From contig NZ_CP072793.1 in assembly GCF_017901175.1 (NCBI RefSeq), positions 2,294,001-2,358,000 on the forward strand: a stretch of DNA of 64,000 bases. The letters are read 5' to 3'. Positions within the stretch are counted from its first letter, which is position 1; every line of letters begins with the position of its first letter. Both the position numbers and the translations under genes were made by a program. Shown here piece after piece: positions 27,999-36,792 of the stretch. Below the pieces are notes generated by a model, which saw nothing but the letters and a program-made list of their open reading frames with translations, had not been told where the DNA came from and searched no databases. Origin of the DNA: Thiothrix unzii. Lineage in GTDB: Bacteria > Pseudomonadota > Gammaproteobacteria > Thiotrichales > Thiotrichaceae.

Positions 27999-29136
27999 CA
28001 CTACTCCTTTTTATCAAATTAACTTTCAGAAACAATTTGGTGGTGGGGAAGTCTATACCCAGTTTCTCTGTCAAGCACTGGATAATGTGGGAATTAATCA
28101 CACCCTATTTGTTCATCCCAATGCAAATTTCTGGCACGATATGGTATTCGGCAATACTCGTATCCAAGCTATTACGCCGGACATTCAACCTATCTTAGAC
28201 AATATGACCGCCAATGCTACTGTATTGACTCATGGCAGTATTCCCAAAGACTGGCGGATGCGAATCACTGCATCTGGTCATCGACTGGTAGGTATTGTCC
28301 ATATGCCATTATACGGGCGCGATCAACAGGCATTTGATGGATATGACTGCGTGATTGGTGTATCGCAATACGTGGTCGATAGTCTGCATGATGCTGGCTT
28401 GAAATCGGTATATCCGCAACCTTGGTACGGTGTTGCCAATTTGCACCGTATGACGGATACCAGCCAAACCATCACACATAAATCCCTTTATGACTGGGAT
28501 TTACGCAAAGGACGCGACCGTCTATTGTCTTGGATTGAACCTTTATACACCCCATTCCTTCCAAAAACTGTTTGGCAAAAAAAGTCGGGGCTAACACTAG
28601 GTATTGTGTCGCGTATCACGCCCATCAAACAATTTCCTTTGCTATTTAATACCATTGCACCTACTTTACATAAGATTCCAAACCTCAATATCGAAATATT
28701 CGGCAGTGGTGGTTACGCCTCTGTCCGTGATTTGAAACAAGCTTTACTACCTATTAAAAATCAAGTTCGATTTTGGGGGCATCAAAACAATGTTGCCTCA
28801 ATTTATAATAAATTAGACTTTCTTTTAACCGGCTTACCTGAAAAAGAAGCTCTAGGATTAAATGTTTTAGAGGCTCAAGCCTGTAATCTCCCTGTTTTAG
28901 CGGTAGATGCTCTTCCATTTCAGGAAACTGTACTCGATGGTAAAACGGGCTATTTATTCAATGACCCCCGTCGAGACCAAGGGCAACATTTGCATGACAT
29001 ACTGAATGACATCATCAATGGGGACAAAGAACGGCTACAGCCCAGCACACATCAGCAACATTTACAGCAATTTACCTTGGACGCATTTACGCAGAGGATT
29101 GCTGAAGCATTACCTTTCTTATTGGGGAAAATGTGA
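27985..29136 (+). CDS. GT4 glycosyltransferase, LPS core or O-chain
   Basis: 383 residues. N-terminal FGGGEVYTQFLCQALDNVG acceptor domain, then a typical GT-B donor domain (GIVSRITPIKQFPLLF, FWGHQNNVASIYNKLDFLL, GLPEKEALGLNVLEAQACNL with the E-x7-E motif). The start overlaps the GT2 gene by 14 bases, with AAAAAGGA inside the preceding gene. Donor and acceptor are not identifiable. Base composition starts to become AT-rich here. Confidence 0.85.
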   Translation: MHTHNTTPFYQINFQKQFGGGEVYTQFLCQALDNVGINHTLFVHPNANFWHDMVFGNTRIQAITPDIQPILDNMTANATVLTHGSIPKDWRMRITASGHRLVGIVHMPLYGRDQQAFDGYDCVIGVSQYVVDSLHDAGLKSVYPQPWYGVANLHRMTDTSQTITHKSLYDWDLRKGRDRLLSWIEPLYTPFLPKTVWQKKSGLTLGIVSRITPIKQFPLLFNTIAPTLHKIPNLNIEIFGSGGYASVRDLKQALLPIKNQVRFWGHQNNVASIYNKLDFLLTGLPEKEALGLNVLEAQACNLPVLAVDALPFQETVLDGKTGYLFNDPRRDQGQHLHDILNDIINGDKERLQPSTHQQHLQQFTLDAFTQRIAEALPFLLGKM

Positions 29137-30230
29137 AAATCCTGATTATGAAATTCCGAAATATTGGAGATGTGTTGCTAACAAGTCCAATGGCCTCTGG
29201 ACTTGCAACATTATCTGATAAACCAGAAGTGACCTTTTTAGTCAAAAAAGGCACAGAAGAAATGCTAACGGGACATCCAGACATCCATTCCGTCCTAACC
29301 TTACCGGAAAAGAAAAACGGGGAAAAGAAAATCGCGTTTCTATTGCGTCAACTGGCATTTATCAAAACCATTCGTTCGCAACATTTTGATATTAGTATTA
29401 ATACAACAGAAGGAGATCGTGGCCTCATTTTAGGCTGGCTAAGTGGTGCAAAACGTCGCATTGGATACCTCAAAAAACAAGAAAAATGGTGGCGCAAACA
29501 GCTTGTCACTGAACCGTATACAGAACGTCAGGGAAAATTTCACACCGTCCTGAGAAATCTCGACTTGATCCGCAGCTTAATTACCCCAACTGATATTCAA
29601 GTAAGCTTCCATTTTACTGCACAGGATAAACAAGCAGTCATTGAGAAACTCAAACAAGCAGGTTGGGATGGGAAACAACCGTTAATTCATGTACACCCTG
29701 TATCGCGTTGGTTTTTTAAATGCTGGCGTGATGATTATATGGCACAGCTTATCGACCATCTTCAGCAAGAATTAAACTATCAAATCGTGTTGACTAGTGC
29801 ACCTGATACACGCGAATTGGGCAAACTAGCGGACATTATTACCCTCTGCCAAACTCAGCCTATTAATTTGGGTGGACAATTAAGCCTGAAACAAATGGGT
29901 TCATTGTCAGCACTAGCAAAACTATTTTTTGGAGTGGATAGTGCGCCAATGCACATAGCAGCAGCAGTGGATACACCTGTTGTAGCCATTTTTGGTCCAT
30001 CGGGTGCATTCGATTGGGGGCCGTGGCCAAATGGGTGGACACAGATAAATAACAATCCTGATTTTGGAGATAGGGGCATATCTAACATTAGAAAACACAG
30101 TGTTATACGCCACGACTTGGAGTGCGTACCTTGCGGGCAGGCGGGTTGTAATAATACCAAAATCAGCAAATGCTTGAACAACTTATATCCAAATATTATT
30201 ATTGGAACAATAACATCACTATTGAAATAG
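29133..30230 (+). CDS. GT9 heptosyltransferase family protein (WaaQ/heptosyltransferase III-like)
   Basis: 365 residues from a GTG overlapping the preceding stop (GTGA). N-terminus MKILIMKFRNIGDVLLTSP and the block FFGVDSAPMHIAAAVDTPVVAIFGP are standard for GT9. The C-terminus ends with a Cys cluster (CVPCGQAGC) often seen in heptosyltransferase III proteins. It probably adds a branching heptose to the inner core. AT-rich relative to waaA/waaC. Confidence 0.88.
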   Translation: MKILIMKFRNIGDVLLTSPMASGLATLSDKPEVTFLVKKGTEEMLTGHPDIHSVLTLPEKKNGEKKIAFLLRQLAFIKTIRSQHFDISINTTEGDRGLILGWLSGAKRRIGYLKKQEKWWRKQLVTEPYTERQGKFHTVLRNLDLIRSLITPTDIQVSFHFTAQDKQAVIEKLKQAGWDGKQPLIHVHPVSRWFFKCWRDDYMAQLIDHLQQELNYQIVLTSAPDTRELGKLADIITLCQTQPINLGGQLSLKQMGSLSALAKLFFGVDSAPMHIAAAVDTPVVAIFGPSGAFDWGPWPNGWTQINNNPDFGDRGISNIRKHSVIRHDLECVPCGQAGCNNTKISKCLNNLYPNIIIGTITSLLK

Positions 30231-30249
30231 CGAAAAGGTAAAAAACAAC

Positions 30250-31089
30250 ATGTACTTAGAGAAACTCAGCAATCTAATTCGGTGGTATACAAAAACATCC
30301 CCCATTACCGAGGGAAAAAAACAGCTCATTAACCTCACAAAACGGTTTATCATACCAGCAAATCCAAATCAAATGGCGACGATGAAGCATGGCTTCAATC
30401 TTGAGCTAAATTTATCCAACTCAGAGCATCTAAGAATGTGGCTATATAGCGATCATGATGAGCGCTATGAAACAAACTGTTTAAAATCACTCATAAAACC
30501 TAACAACATATGCTGGGATATTGGTGCAAACATTGGTTTTTACACATGTTTTTTTGCACAAAACATCTCAACCAATGGACATGTCTATACCTTTGAGCCT
30601 GCTAAAGAAACTTATAAATACTTATGCCGACAAATAAATAACAACAATTTCGATGAAAAAGTCACCCCCTATCAATTAGGAATAGGAGCACAACAAGAAG
30701 ATGTTAACTTATATTATGATAATGCTAACAGTGCGGAAGGAACGGCATCAATTGTTGAAAGTGACACAAAAAAGCATCATGAAATCATAAAAATAGACTC
30801 TATTGATAACTTACTGAGCAATAAAGTAATAAAACCTGCCAATATTATAAAAATTGATGTTGAAGGTTATCAAGCTAATGTTTTACTTGGGGGAAAAGAA
30901 TTTTTCACCAAAAACTCTCCAACCATATTAATAGAGCTCAAAGAAAGCGACAAGAATTCCATGAGAAAAGTTGAAGAAATTATTCGAGACTATGGCTTCT
31001 TGATATTCGAGATAAACAAAAGATCATTAACGCCATGCAAGAATATAACAAAATCAAAGAAAAGAAATTTTTTATTAAGAAAAAAATAG
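30250..31089 (+). CDS. FkbM-family methyltransferase
   Basis: 279 residues. The SAM-binding motif is ICWDIGANIGFYTCFFAQN and the acidic loop VYTFEPAKETYKYL; PANIIKIDVEGYQANVLLGG is the FkbM-type motif IV/VI. Members O-methylate sugars in surface glycans. Strikingly AT-rich, with many ATA and AAA codons unlike waaA, which points to horizontal acquisition. Located 19 bases after the GT9 gene. Confidence 0.88.
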   Translation: MYLEKLSNLIRWYTKTSPITEGKKQLINLTKRFIIPANPNQMATMKHGFNLELNLSNSEHLRMWLYSDHDERYETNCLKSLIKPNNICWDIGANIGFYTCFFAQNISTNGHVYTFEPAKETYKYLCRQINNNNFDEKVTPYQLGIGAQQEDVNLYYDNANSAEGTASIVESDTKKHHEIIKIDSIDNLLSNKVIKPANIIKIDVEGYQANVLLGGKEFFTKNSPTILIELKESDKNSMRKVEEIIRDYGFLIFEINKRSLTPCKNITKSKKRNFLLRKK

Positions 31090-31195
31090 ATACCACAAGG
31101 GATTGAACGCAGTAATTGCCTAGAAACATTGCCGTAGAAAAACCTAATGAATCTCAATCGAATATCACAAAATACATCGAATATAGCATAACTGT

Positions 31196-32137
31196 ATGAC
31201 ACATATTTTAACCACCCATTCTCCATCACAACCTCTGATTCGAGCGCTTATCGAAGAGGGGGTACAAATTACCCACATAAAAAAGATAGAAGAATTTTCT
31301 ACTATTCCATTAGAAACGGTGGACTTATGGTTCAGCAATCTTTTTACTGAACTAAAACATCCTATCGCATTATACAACCTAGTATCAAAACTACGTAAGC
31401 ATTCAATACCTTATGTCTTTTGGAATCGTGATGCACCTTGGAATTGCGGCATGAAAACATGGCATCGCTGGGTGCTTCATACAATGAAACCACTAGACAT
31501 TTATTTCACACATTCCGGTCAAGAACACTTCCCATGCGAACAATTTTGTTATCTTCCAAATGCTGCCCGCCCTGAATATAAGTTCACAGGAAATCTAGAA
31601 GAATTACGAGATGAGCAACATTATTTATATGATATTTGTTTTATGGGGGCATTAGAAAATACTAAACGAGCAGGTTGTCTACAACGCCGATTATTTGTCA
31701 AAGAATTGCAACATCTACTAAAACAACAAAATCCATCCATTCGCATCAAAATTATAGACACCAGCATTGAAAAACCGTCATTACGAGAACAGCTACAGTT
31801 AATCCAACGTAGTAAAATTAATCTAAATTATGGAGCGAACTGCGATCTTCCTGAACAGCTTTCGTGGGGACTTCCAGAACGAGTATTTGGCATACCTGCT
31901 GCTGGAGGTTTTCTCCTCACCGAATATCGAGATTGCCTTAAAGATACTTTCATAGCAACAACGTATGATGACTTCCACGATACGAAAGAGTGCGTAGAAA
32001 AAGTAATATTCTATTTAAAAAACTTAAATACCTTACGCGATCGTGCAGAAGCACTACACTATCAAGTCTTAGAAAATCATATGTATAGCCATCGCGCTGC
32101 AACTTTTATAAGTCATTTACCGAATCAAAAGATTTAG
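31196..32137 (+). CDS. CgeB-like glycosyltransferase
   Basis: 313 residues. The C-terminal half has the CgeB/Glyco_trans_1_2 signature: KINLNYGANCDLPEQL, GLPERVFGIPAAGGFLLTEY, RDCLKDTF. The N-terminal half (VDLWFSNLFTELKHP, HSIPYVFWNRDAPWNCG) is the acceptor lobe. Donor and acceptor unknown. It follows a 106-base gap with no recognisable signal, and its end overlaps that of the convergent GT9 gene by 32 bases. Confidence 0.78.
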   Translation: MTHILTTHSPSQPLIRALIEEGVQITHIKKIEEFSTIPLETVDLWFSNLFTELKHPIALYNLVSKLRKHSIPYVFWNRDAPWNCGMKTWHRWVLHTMKPLDIYFTHSGQEHFPCEQFCYLPNAARPEYKFTGNLEELRDEQHYLYDICFMGALENTKRAGCLQRRLFVKELQHLLKQQNPSIRIKIIDTSIEKPSLREQLQLIQRSKINLNYGANCDLPEQLSWGLPERVFGIPAAGGFLLTEYRDCLKDTFIATTYDDFHDTKECVEKVIFYLKNLNTLRDRAEALHYQVLENHMYSHRAATFISHLPNQKI

Positions 32138-33224
32138 TGAGTAATTCTAGTACATTATCTACAGATATTTTATCCATACAATAGGGAGTAGGACATTCCT
32201 TTGATCCTCTCAAGCAATGTTTAACCCAAGGAATCTGTCTCTGAAACAAACGATTCATATCACGACACAACACGCTTTCATCCCAAACTGGCATAAAAGG
32301 GCTATTCTTCCAAAAACTTCCCGCACCTGAAATCAAAGGAGAACCAGGGCCAAATAAGGCTATGGTAGGCGTATTTGTTAAACGCCCCAAATGGGCAATT
32401 CCCGTATCAGGGCAAACTAATACTTGCGCATATTTTAATAAATGCCATAACTGAGTCAAATCAAGCTCACCTTTGTAGCAATAATCACCATCCATTTGCC
32501 GAATTGATTCCAATAATGTGATTTCTTTTGCTCCCACGCTCCAGACAATTGTTATACCTCTAACACGCAACCACTCTGCCACGGCCATCCAATTATCTGC
32601 ATCCCAATATTTATGAGGCTTACTCGCACCCAAATGAAGCACTGCATAAGGGGACGAAGGTAGATCAAACGGGTAACAAGATGGAGCTATCCAATCATCT
32701 GGGTTATATTCGACGCGCGGCAAATCACCAGCTAAAGATGCAACCAAATCACCCCAAGATAAAATAGAAACAGGAAAACTTTTCAATTCACTAATAGGTA
32801 AATTTTTCCATGCAGCTCCTCCTGAAAAAGCAACAATCCAACGACTTCCCATTGCTAATGCCAACCATGACCAACGATTATCACCAGGAATAAATGCCAA
32901 ATCATATTGGCGACAGTGACGAATTAGGTAAAAAATAGAAGAAAATTTCTTAGGATTAAATGCAATAGCATTAATCCCATAAGGTTGCGTTTGATACAAA
33001 GGAACAACAGCTTCTTGACACACTAATGTCAAAATTGCATCTGGATACTTACAATGCAACCGCTTCAATAAAGCGGTTAACATTAACGTATCACCTAATA
33101 ATAAGTGACTAAGCACTAAAATTCGATGCGCACTAACAGGCTTTTTCTTCCAAGGCTTAACAACAAGCTGAGGAAAAGCCATCAATATTAAAAATAAACG
33201 CCCCCACAATCGACTATTCATCAT
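32106..33224 (-). CDS. GT9 heptosyltransferase-like protein
   Basis: 372 residues. RILVLSHLLLGDTLMLTALLK is the GT9 start motif, preceded by a short extra N-terminal hydrophobic stretch (LFLILMAFPQLVV). The core has YAVLHLGASKPHKYWDADNW and VLVCPDTGIAHLGRLTNTPT. It has a Cys-rich tail like heptosyltransferase III. It is the last gene of a four-gene minus-strand operon and overlaps the GT4 gene before it by 11 bases. The donor is probably ADP-heptose, but this is inferred from the family. Confidence 0.85.
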   Translation of the reverse strand: MMNSRLWGRLFLILMAFPQLVVKPWKKKPVSAHRILVLSHLLLGDTLMLTALLKRLHCKYPDAILTLVCQEAVVPLYQTQPYGINAIAFNPKKFSSIFYLIRHCRQYDLAFIPGDNRWSWLALAMGSRWIVAFSGGAAWKNLPISELKSFPVSILSWGDLVASLAGDLPRVEYNPDDWIAPSCYPFDLPSSPYAVLHLGASKPHKYWDADNWMAVAEWLRVRGITIVWSVGAKEITLLESIRQMDGDYCYKGELDLTQLWHLLKYAQVLVCPDTGIAHLGRLTNTPTIALFGPGSPLISGAGSFWKNSPFMPVWDESVLCRDMNRLFQRQIPWVKHCLRGSKECPTPYCMDKISVDNVLELLTKSFDSVNDL

Positions 33225-34347
33225 TTTTCACACCAACAAGAGCTTGATAAAATGCATGTTCCATTTTATCTAACATAACATTCATATCAAATGTTTGCCG
33301 AGCATATTTCAAACTAGCCTGCCCCATTCTCTCTCTTAAACCATCATCATTCATCAACTTATAGAGAGCATCAGCTAAACGTGCGGTGTCTCTTGCAGGA
33401 ACTAAAATACCAGTTTCTCCATCTAGTACAGCTTCAGAAATAGACCCAATGGGTGTAGATATAACAGGTACTCCACATGACATTGCCTGCATAATCGACT
33501 GAGGAACGCCTTCTTCACCATAAGAAGGCAAGCAAAACAAATCAAATGTGTTTAACCATTCTGCAACATTACTTTGTCTGCCAACAAACTTGATCTGCCC
33601 CTCTAAATTCAATGACGTAACCTTTTTATGTAGCGTTTCCTCATAAGGGCCATCGCCTACAATGACTAACTGCCAAGGAATCCCACCGTTGATGATAGCT
33701 AAAGCGTCAAACAGATCTGTATGCCCTTTCCAACTCCTCAACGTTGCAACAATACCAATCGTAAACTGACCTACATCAGAAATACCCAGTTTATGTCTAC
33801 ATTCAGATTTTTCTAGGGGATGAAATACCTTAAAATCCACCCCAGTTGGAATAGAAGTCATACGCTTTAATATAAAACCATTCTGCTTAGCAAGCTGCTG
33901 ACGCAAACGTTCTCCTGTCGTGACAATGTGCTTGGTCGCTGACCGATAAAGCCATTTTGTAGTAAATGACGAATTAACAGGTGTTGAAACATGCCGAGTA
34001 CGTACAATAGGAAGCGACGCTGATAACGTAAGATTAGCTAAGGCACATAACCAACTATCTGTCGAACTATGAGTATTGATTAAATCAAATCGAAATTGAT
34101 TATTGGACAACCATTTACGCATAGCCCTTAAAGCAGATAACGTTTTCTTTTCAATAGGCAGTTTATGAACAGGAATATTTAATCTTTCAGCGGCTGATGC
34201 AATTTCTGAATCAGGACTGCATACCAATTCAACCTGATGTCCACGCGCAATAAAACCGGCAGCTTCATTAAGTATGCGAATTTCCTGCCCCCCCCAACCA
34301 CAAGAAGATTCAGTATGTAATATACGCAAATTATTTCTCATTTTCAT
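33214..34347 (-). CDS. GT4 glycosyltransferase
   Basis: 377 residues. N-terminal RILHTESSCGWGGQEIRILN, then the donor-domain blocks VGIVATLRSWKGHTDLFDAL, LVIVGDGPYEETL, VEW/AEWLNTFDLFCLPSYGEEG and VLDGETGILVPARD. The GGQ in the first block is encoded within a run of eight G (34288-34295), near codon 20, so slippage there would truncate the protein at its start. Overlaps the preceding GT4 gene by 17 bases. Confidence 0.88.
   Translation of the reverse strand: MKMRNNLRILHTESSCGWGGQEIRILNEAAGFIARGHQVELVCSPDSEIASAAERLNIPVHKLPIEKKTLSALRAMRKWLSNNQFRFDLINTHSSTDSWLCALANLTLSASLPIVRTRHVSTPVNSSFTTKWLYRSATKHIVTTGERLRQQLAKQNGFILKRMTSIPTGVDFKVFHPLEKSECRHKLGISDVGQFTIGIVATLRSWKGHTDLFDALAIINGGIPWQLVIVGDGPYEETLHKKVTSLNLEGQIKFVGRQSNVAEWLNTFDLFCLPSYGEEGVPQSIMQAMSCGVPVISTPIGSISEAVLDGETGILVPARDTARLADALYKLMNDDGLRERMGQASLKYARQTFDMNVMLDKMEHAFYQALVGVKNDE
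34288..34295 (-). repeat. Poly-G tract (G8) in the GT4 gene
   Basis: Eight consecutive C on the plus strand, so G8 in the coding strand, within codons about 18-20. Such tracts can slip during replication; the GG encoded is also a conserved residue pair in the family, so the run may be partly a coincidence of codon choice. Confidence 0.5.
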
Positions 34348-35488
34348 CGAAATTTTCTGTCAATAATGTTTGATAAACCGCTAACAACTCATCCACCATA
34401 CGTGAAATTGGATACTGCTCAGCAGTACGACGTGCATTACTTCCTAACGACTTCAAAAGAGTGCGATCCTTGCACTTATCCAGTAAATTGGCAAGCTGCT
34501 TACTATCCCCTGTATCAAAAACATACCCATTAATTCCTTCCTCTACCAGTTCACTTGCCCCGCAATTACTAGAAACCAATACGCCACGCCCCATTGCCAT
34601 GGCCTCCAAAACAACATTACCGAAAGGCTCGTACCATGCGGGGTGAATCAATAGATCCGCTGCGCTGTAAAAATCCTGCACCTGCGTTTGTACGCCAAGA
34701 AAATGCACCCGATTATTTACACCTAATTTCCGGGATTTTTCTATAAATCGATTCTGCTTCTTATCTTTACCAATAACCAATAATTGCCAATCAACAGCAA
34801 ATACTAATGCTTCCAAAAGATCGTCCAAACCTTTACGAGTAAAACCTGAGCCGACAAAAATAGCAACTGGAGTATCTGGAGAAAAATCCAATTTTACTCG
34901 CACTGGATCATTAATAACATTAAACTGGGGATGATAGTTATCAATATCTATTCCATTGTAAATACACGTTATCTTAGATGGATCAATTGTTGGATAATGA
35001 TGTAAAACATCTCGCTTTCCTCGTTGTGAAATACATATAACCACCTCTAAATTTGGATGATGGAAAAGCTTAGACTCTGCCCTCAACATTACGCGATGAA
35101 ACAAACTAAAAAAAGAAAATAAACGACCTAATATTCCTTCTCTGCTTATCTTAATACGTAACCATTCTGCATGAACACCGTCACCCGCACGATATATTTG
35201 ACATCCAGGAACTCGTTCATGAGATTGAACTAGATCAAAGTGTGTGGTGTGCAACACCCGATTAACACCATTGATAAAATACTTAAAACGGCTACTACGA
35301 AACCAACCTTTACGCGCTACTTGAAGAATAGAAACACTATCGGATAGTATATTTTTTTGCCATTTTTGAGTAATTATCGAAACTTGCACATCAGCACGGC
35401 GACGCAAGCCATCTAATAGACGGCTAATAATTTTTTCTGCCCCACCATCAGGACGGTATGATTGACGAATAATAGCCAATTTTAACAT
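34331..35488 (-). CDS. GT4 glycosyltransferase, WaaG-like
   Basis: 385 residues. MLKLAIIRQSYRPDGGAEKI is the WaaG-type N-terminus; FDLVQSHERVPGCQIYRAGDGVHAEW and the donor domain (AIFVGSGFTRKGLDDLLEAL, YEPFGNVVLEAMAMGRGVLV) match WaaG-like glucosyltransferases of the LPS outer core. It overlaps the ligase gene by seven bases. Confidence 0.88.
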   Translation of the reverse strand: MLKLAIIRQSYRPDGGAEKIISRLLDGLRRRADVQVSIITQKWQKNILSDSVSILQVARKGWFRSSRFKYFINGVNRVLHTTHFDLVQSHERVPGCQIYRAGDGVHAEWLRIKISREGILGRLFSFFSLFHRVMLRAESKLFHHPNLEVVICISQRGKRDVLHHYPTIDPSKITCIYNGIDIDNYHPQFNVINDPVRVKLDFSPDTPVAIFVGSGFTRKGLDDLLEALVFAVDWQLLVIGKDKKQNRFIEKSRKLGVNNRVHFLGVQTQVQDFYSAADLLIHPAWYEPFGNVVLEAMAMGRGVLVSSNCGASELVEEGINGYVFDTGDSKQLANLLDKCKDRTLLKSLGSNARRTAEQYPISRMVDELLAVYQTLLTENFDENEK

Positions 35489-36657
35489 CGTTCACCTTGC
35501 CTCAATGCAAAACCCAACAACATTCCATTAACCGCCCAAAATAAAATAGATAACTCTCGATTTAACATGTAGTTGAACTGCTCCCTGATAAAAACACCAA
35601 CTACAACCATAGTACCAGCAAGAACGACACTGCGTACAATCTTGTTATCTAAACTTGATCGAAATAATTTATAATAATTAAAAAATAAAGACCAAAACAA
35701 CAAAACAATGATCAACATCCCCAAAATACCCATCTCCACACCATAAGATAGAATTATATTATGAGCGTGTTCCAAGCCAACTTGCTCAAAGTGACTGCGC
35801 ATTAATGTTCGACCAAATCCATGGCCGACTAATGGATTTTGTATGATTAAATCAAAAGCCAACATTGGAAGCTGAAGTATTCTAATATCCGAACTTAAAA
35901 AATCAGAACTTTTCCATAAAACACTTAACCGATCATACATAAAATAAAAAGATGCACCTAATGAAAATAAGCCCCCCCCCAAAAAAAACCACAATCTTTT
36001 TTTTCCATCATTGGCGACATCAGTTGACTTAAATAACAAAAAAGTAAATACAGATAATTGACCGATCAATACAAAAATCATAGCTCTTTGCGAAGAAAAA
36101 ACAGCCATCCACAACACCCCAATAAATACAGCGAAGACTACATATCTATACCTCTCAAACAACAACCATGCTGGAATAAACAAGGGTAACAAGATTGTTA
36201 TGTACGTGGCCACACTAGCATATCCATGATGCCATCGCCAAGCATACAAAGATTCTAAATCCCTTTCATAAAAAACATAATTACTTGAAGTCCACAACAC
36301 TAAGAATGAACAGCCTATAGCTAAAAATAAAAACCATCGCTTAAGTATTTTCTCATCATAGGTTACGATAAAAAAACCCAAAAATGCCATCATCCCATAA
36401 ATTACTTCTCTTTTTATTTCTTTAAGGGAAAACTCAATATTATTTGAATATGGCAAGAGAATAAGCGGTAACAAAGCCCATAGCAGAATCACAAACCAAT
36501 ACTGAATTTTAACGGGTTTAAATTCCTTCAACAAGAAAAGTGCCGATATAAAAAAAACAGACAGTAAAAAAGCACGAATACCAGCCGTATGCGTAACAGG
36601 CAATATTAACAAAAGAAAACTACCAGACCATAAGTTCAACTCTATTAACTTTGGCAT
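35482..36657 (-). CDS. O-antigen ligase family protein (WaaL/Wzy_C type)
   Basis: 391 residues with about eleven membrane helices. The large periplasmic loop includes the Wzy_C motif with LVGHGFGRTLMRSHFEQVG and LEHAHNIILSYGVEMG, where His residues sit as expected in the active site. It joins O-antigen or other glycan chains to lipid A-core. The sequence codes FF-LGGG around a T8/G9 junction at 35972-35988, a homopolymer tract inside the frame. First gene of the minus-strand operon; strongly AT-rich. Confidence 0.85.
   Translation of the reverse strand: MPKLIELNLWSGSFLLLILPVTHTAGIRAFLLSVFFISALFLLKEFKPVKIQYWFVILLWALLPLILLPYSNNIEFSLKEIKREVIYGMMAFLGFFIVTYDEKILKRWFLFLAIGCSFLVLWTSSNYVFYERDLESLYAWRWHHGYASVATYITILLPLFIPAWLLFERYRYVVFAVFIGVLWMAVFSSQRAMIFVLIGQLSVFTFLLFKSTDVANDGKKRLWFFLGGGLFSLGASFYFMYDRLSVLWKSSDFLSSDIRILQLPMLAFDLIIQNPLVGHGFGRTLMRSHFEQVGLEHAHNIILSYGVEMGILGMLIIVLLFWSLFFNYYKLFRSSLDNKIVRSVVLAGTMVVVGVFIREQFNYMLNRELSILFWAVNGMLLGFALRQGERC
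35972..35988 (-). repeat. T8-G9 homopolymer tract inside the O-antigen ligase gene
   Basis: On the coding strand eight T are followed by nine G. Poly-G tracts of this length in surface-glycan genes are well-known sites of slipped-strand phase variation. A one-base change would shift the frame about 55-60 percent of the way through the protein. Confidence 0.6.
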
Positions 36658-36792
36658 GTTTCACCCTTAAAAACATACTCACTGCTCAAACTCTTTTTCA
36701 AAAGCATCGTTACAACATCCCAACGATTAAAAACATTGCGAATCCTAGCACATCAATGCAAGAATATCCCTTTGAAATCAAGCAAACCATCC

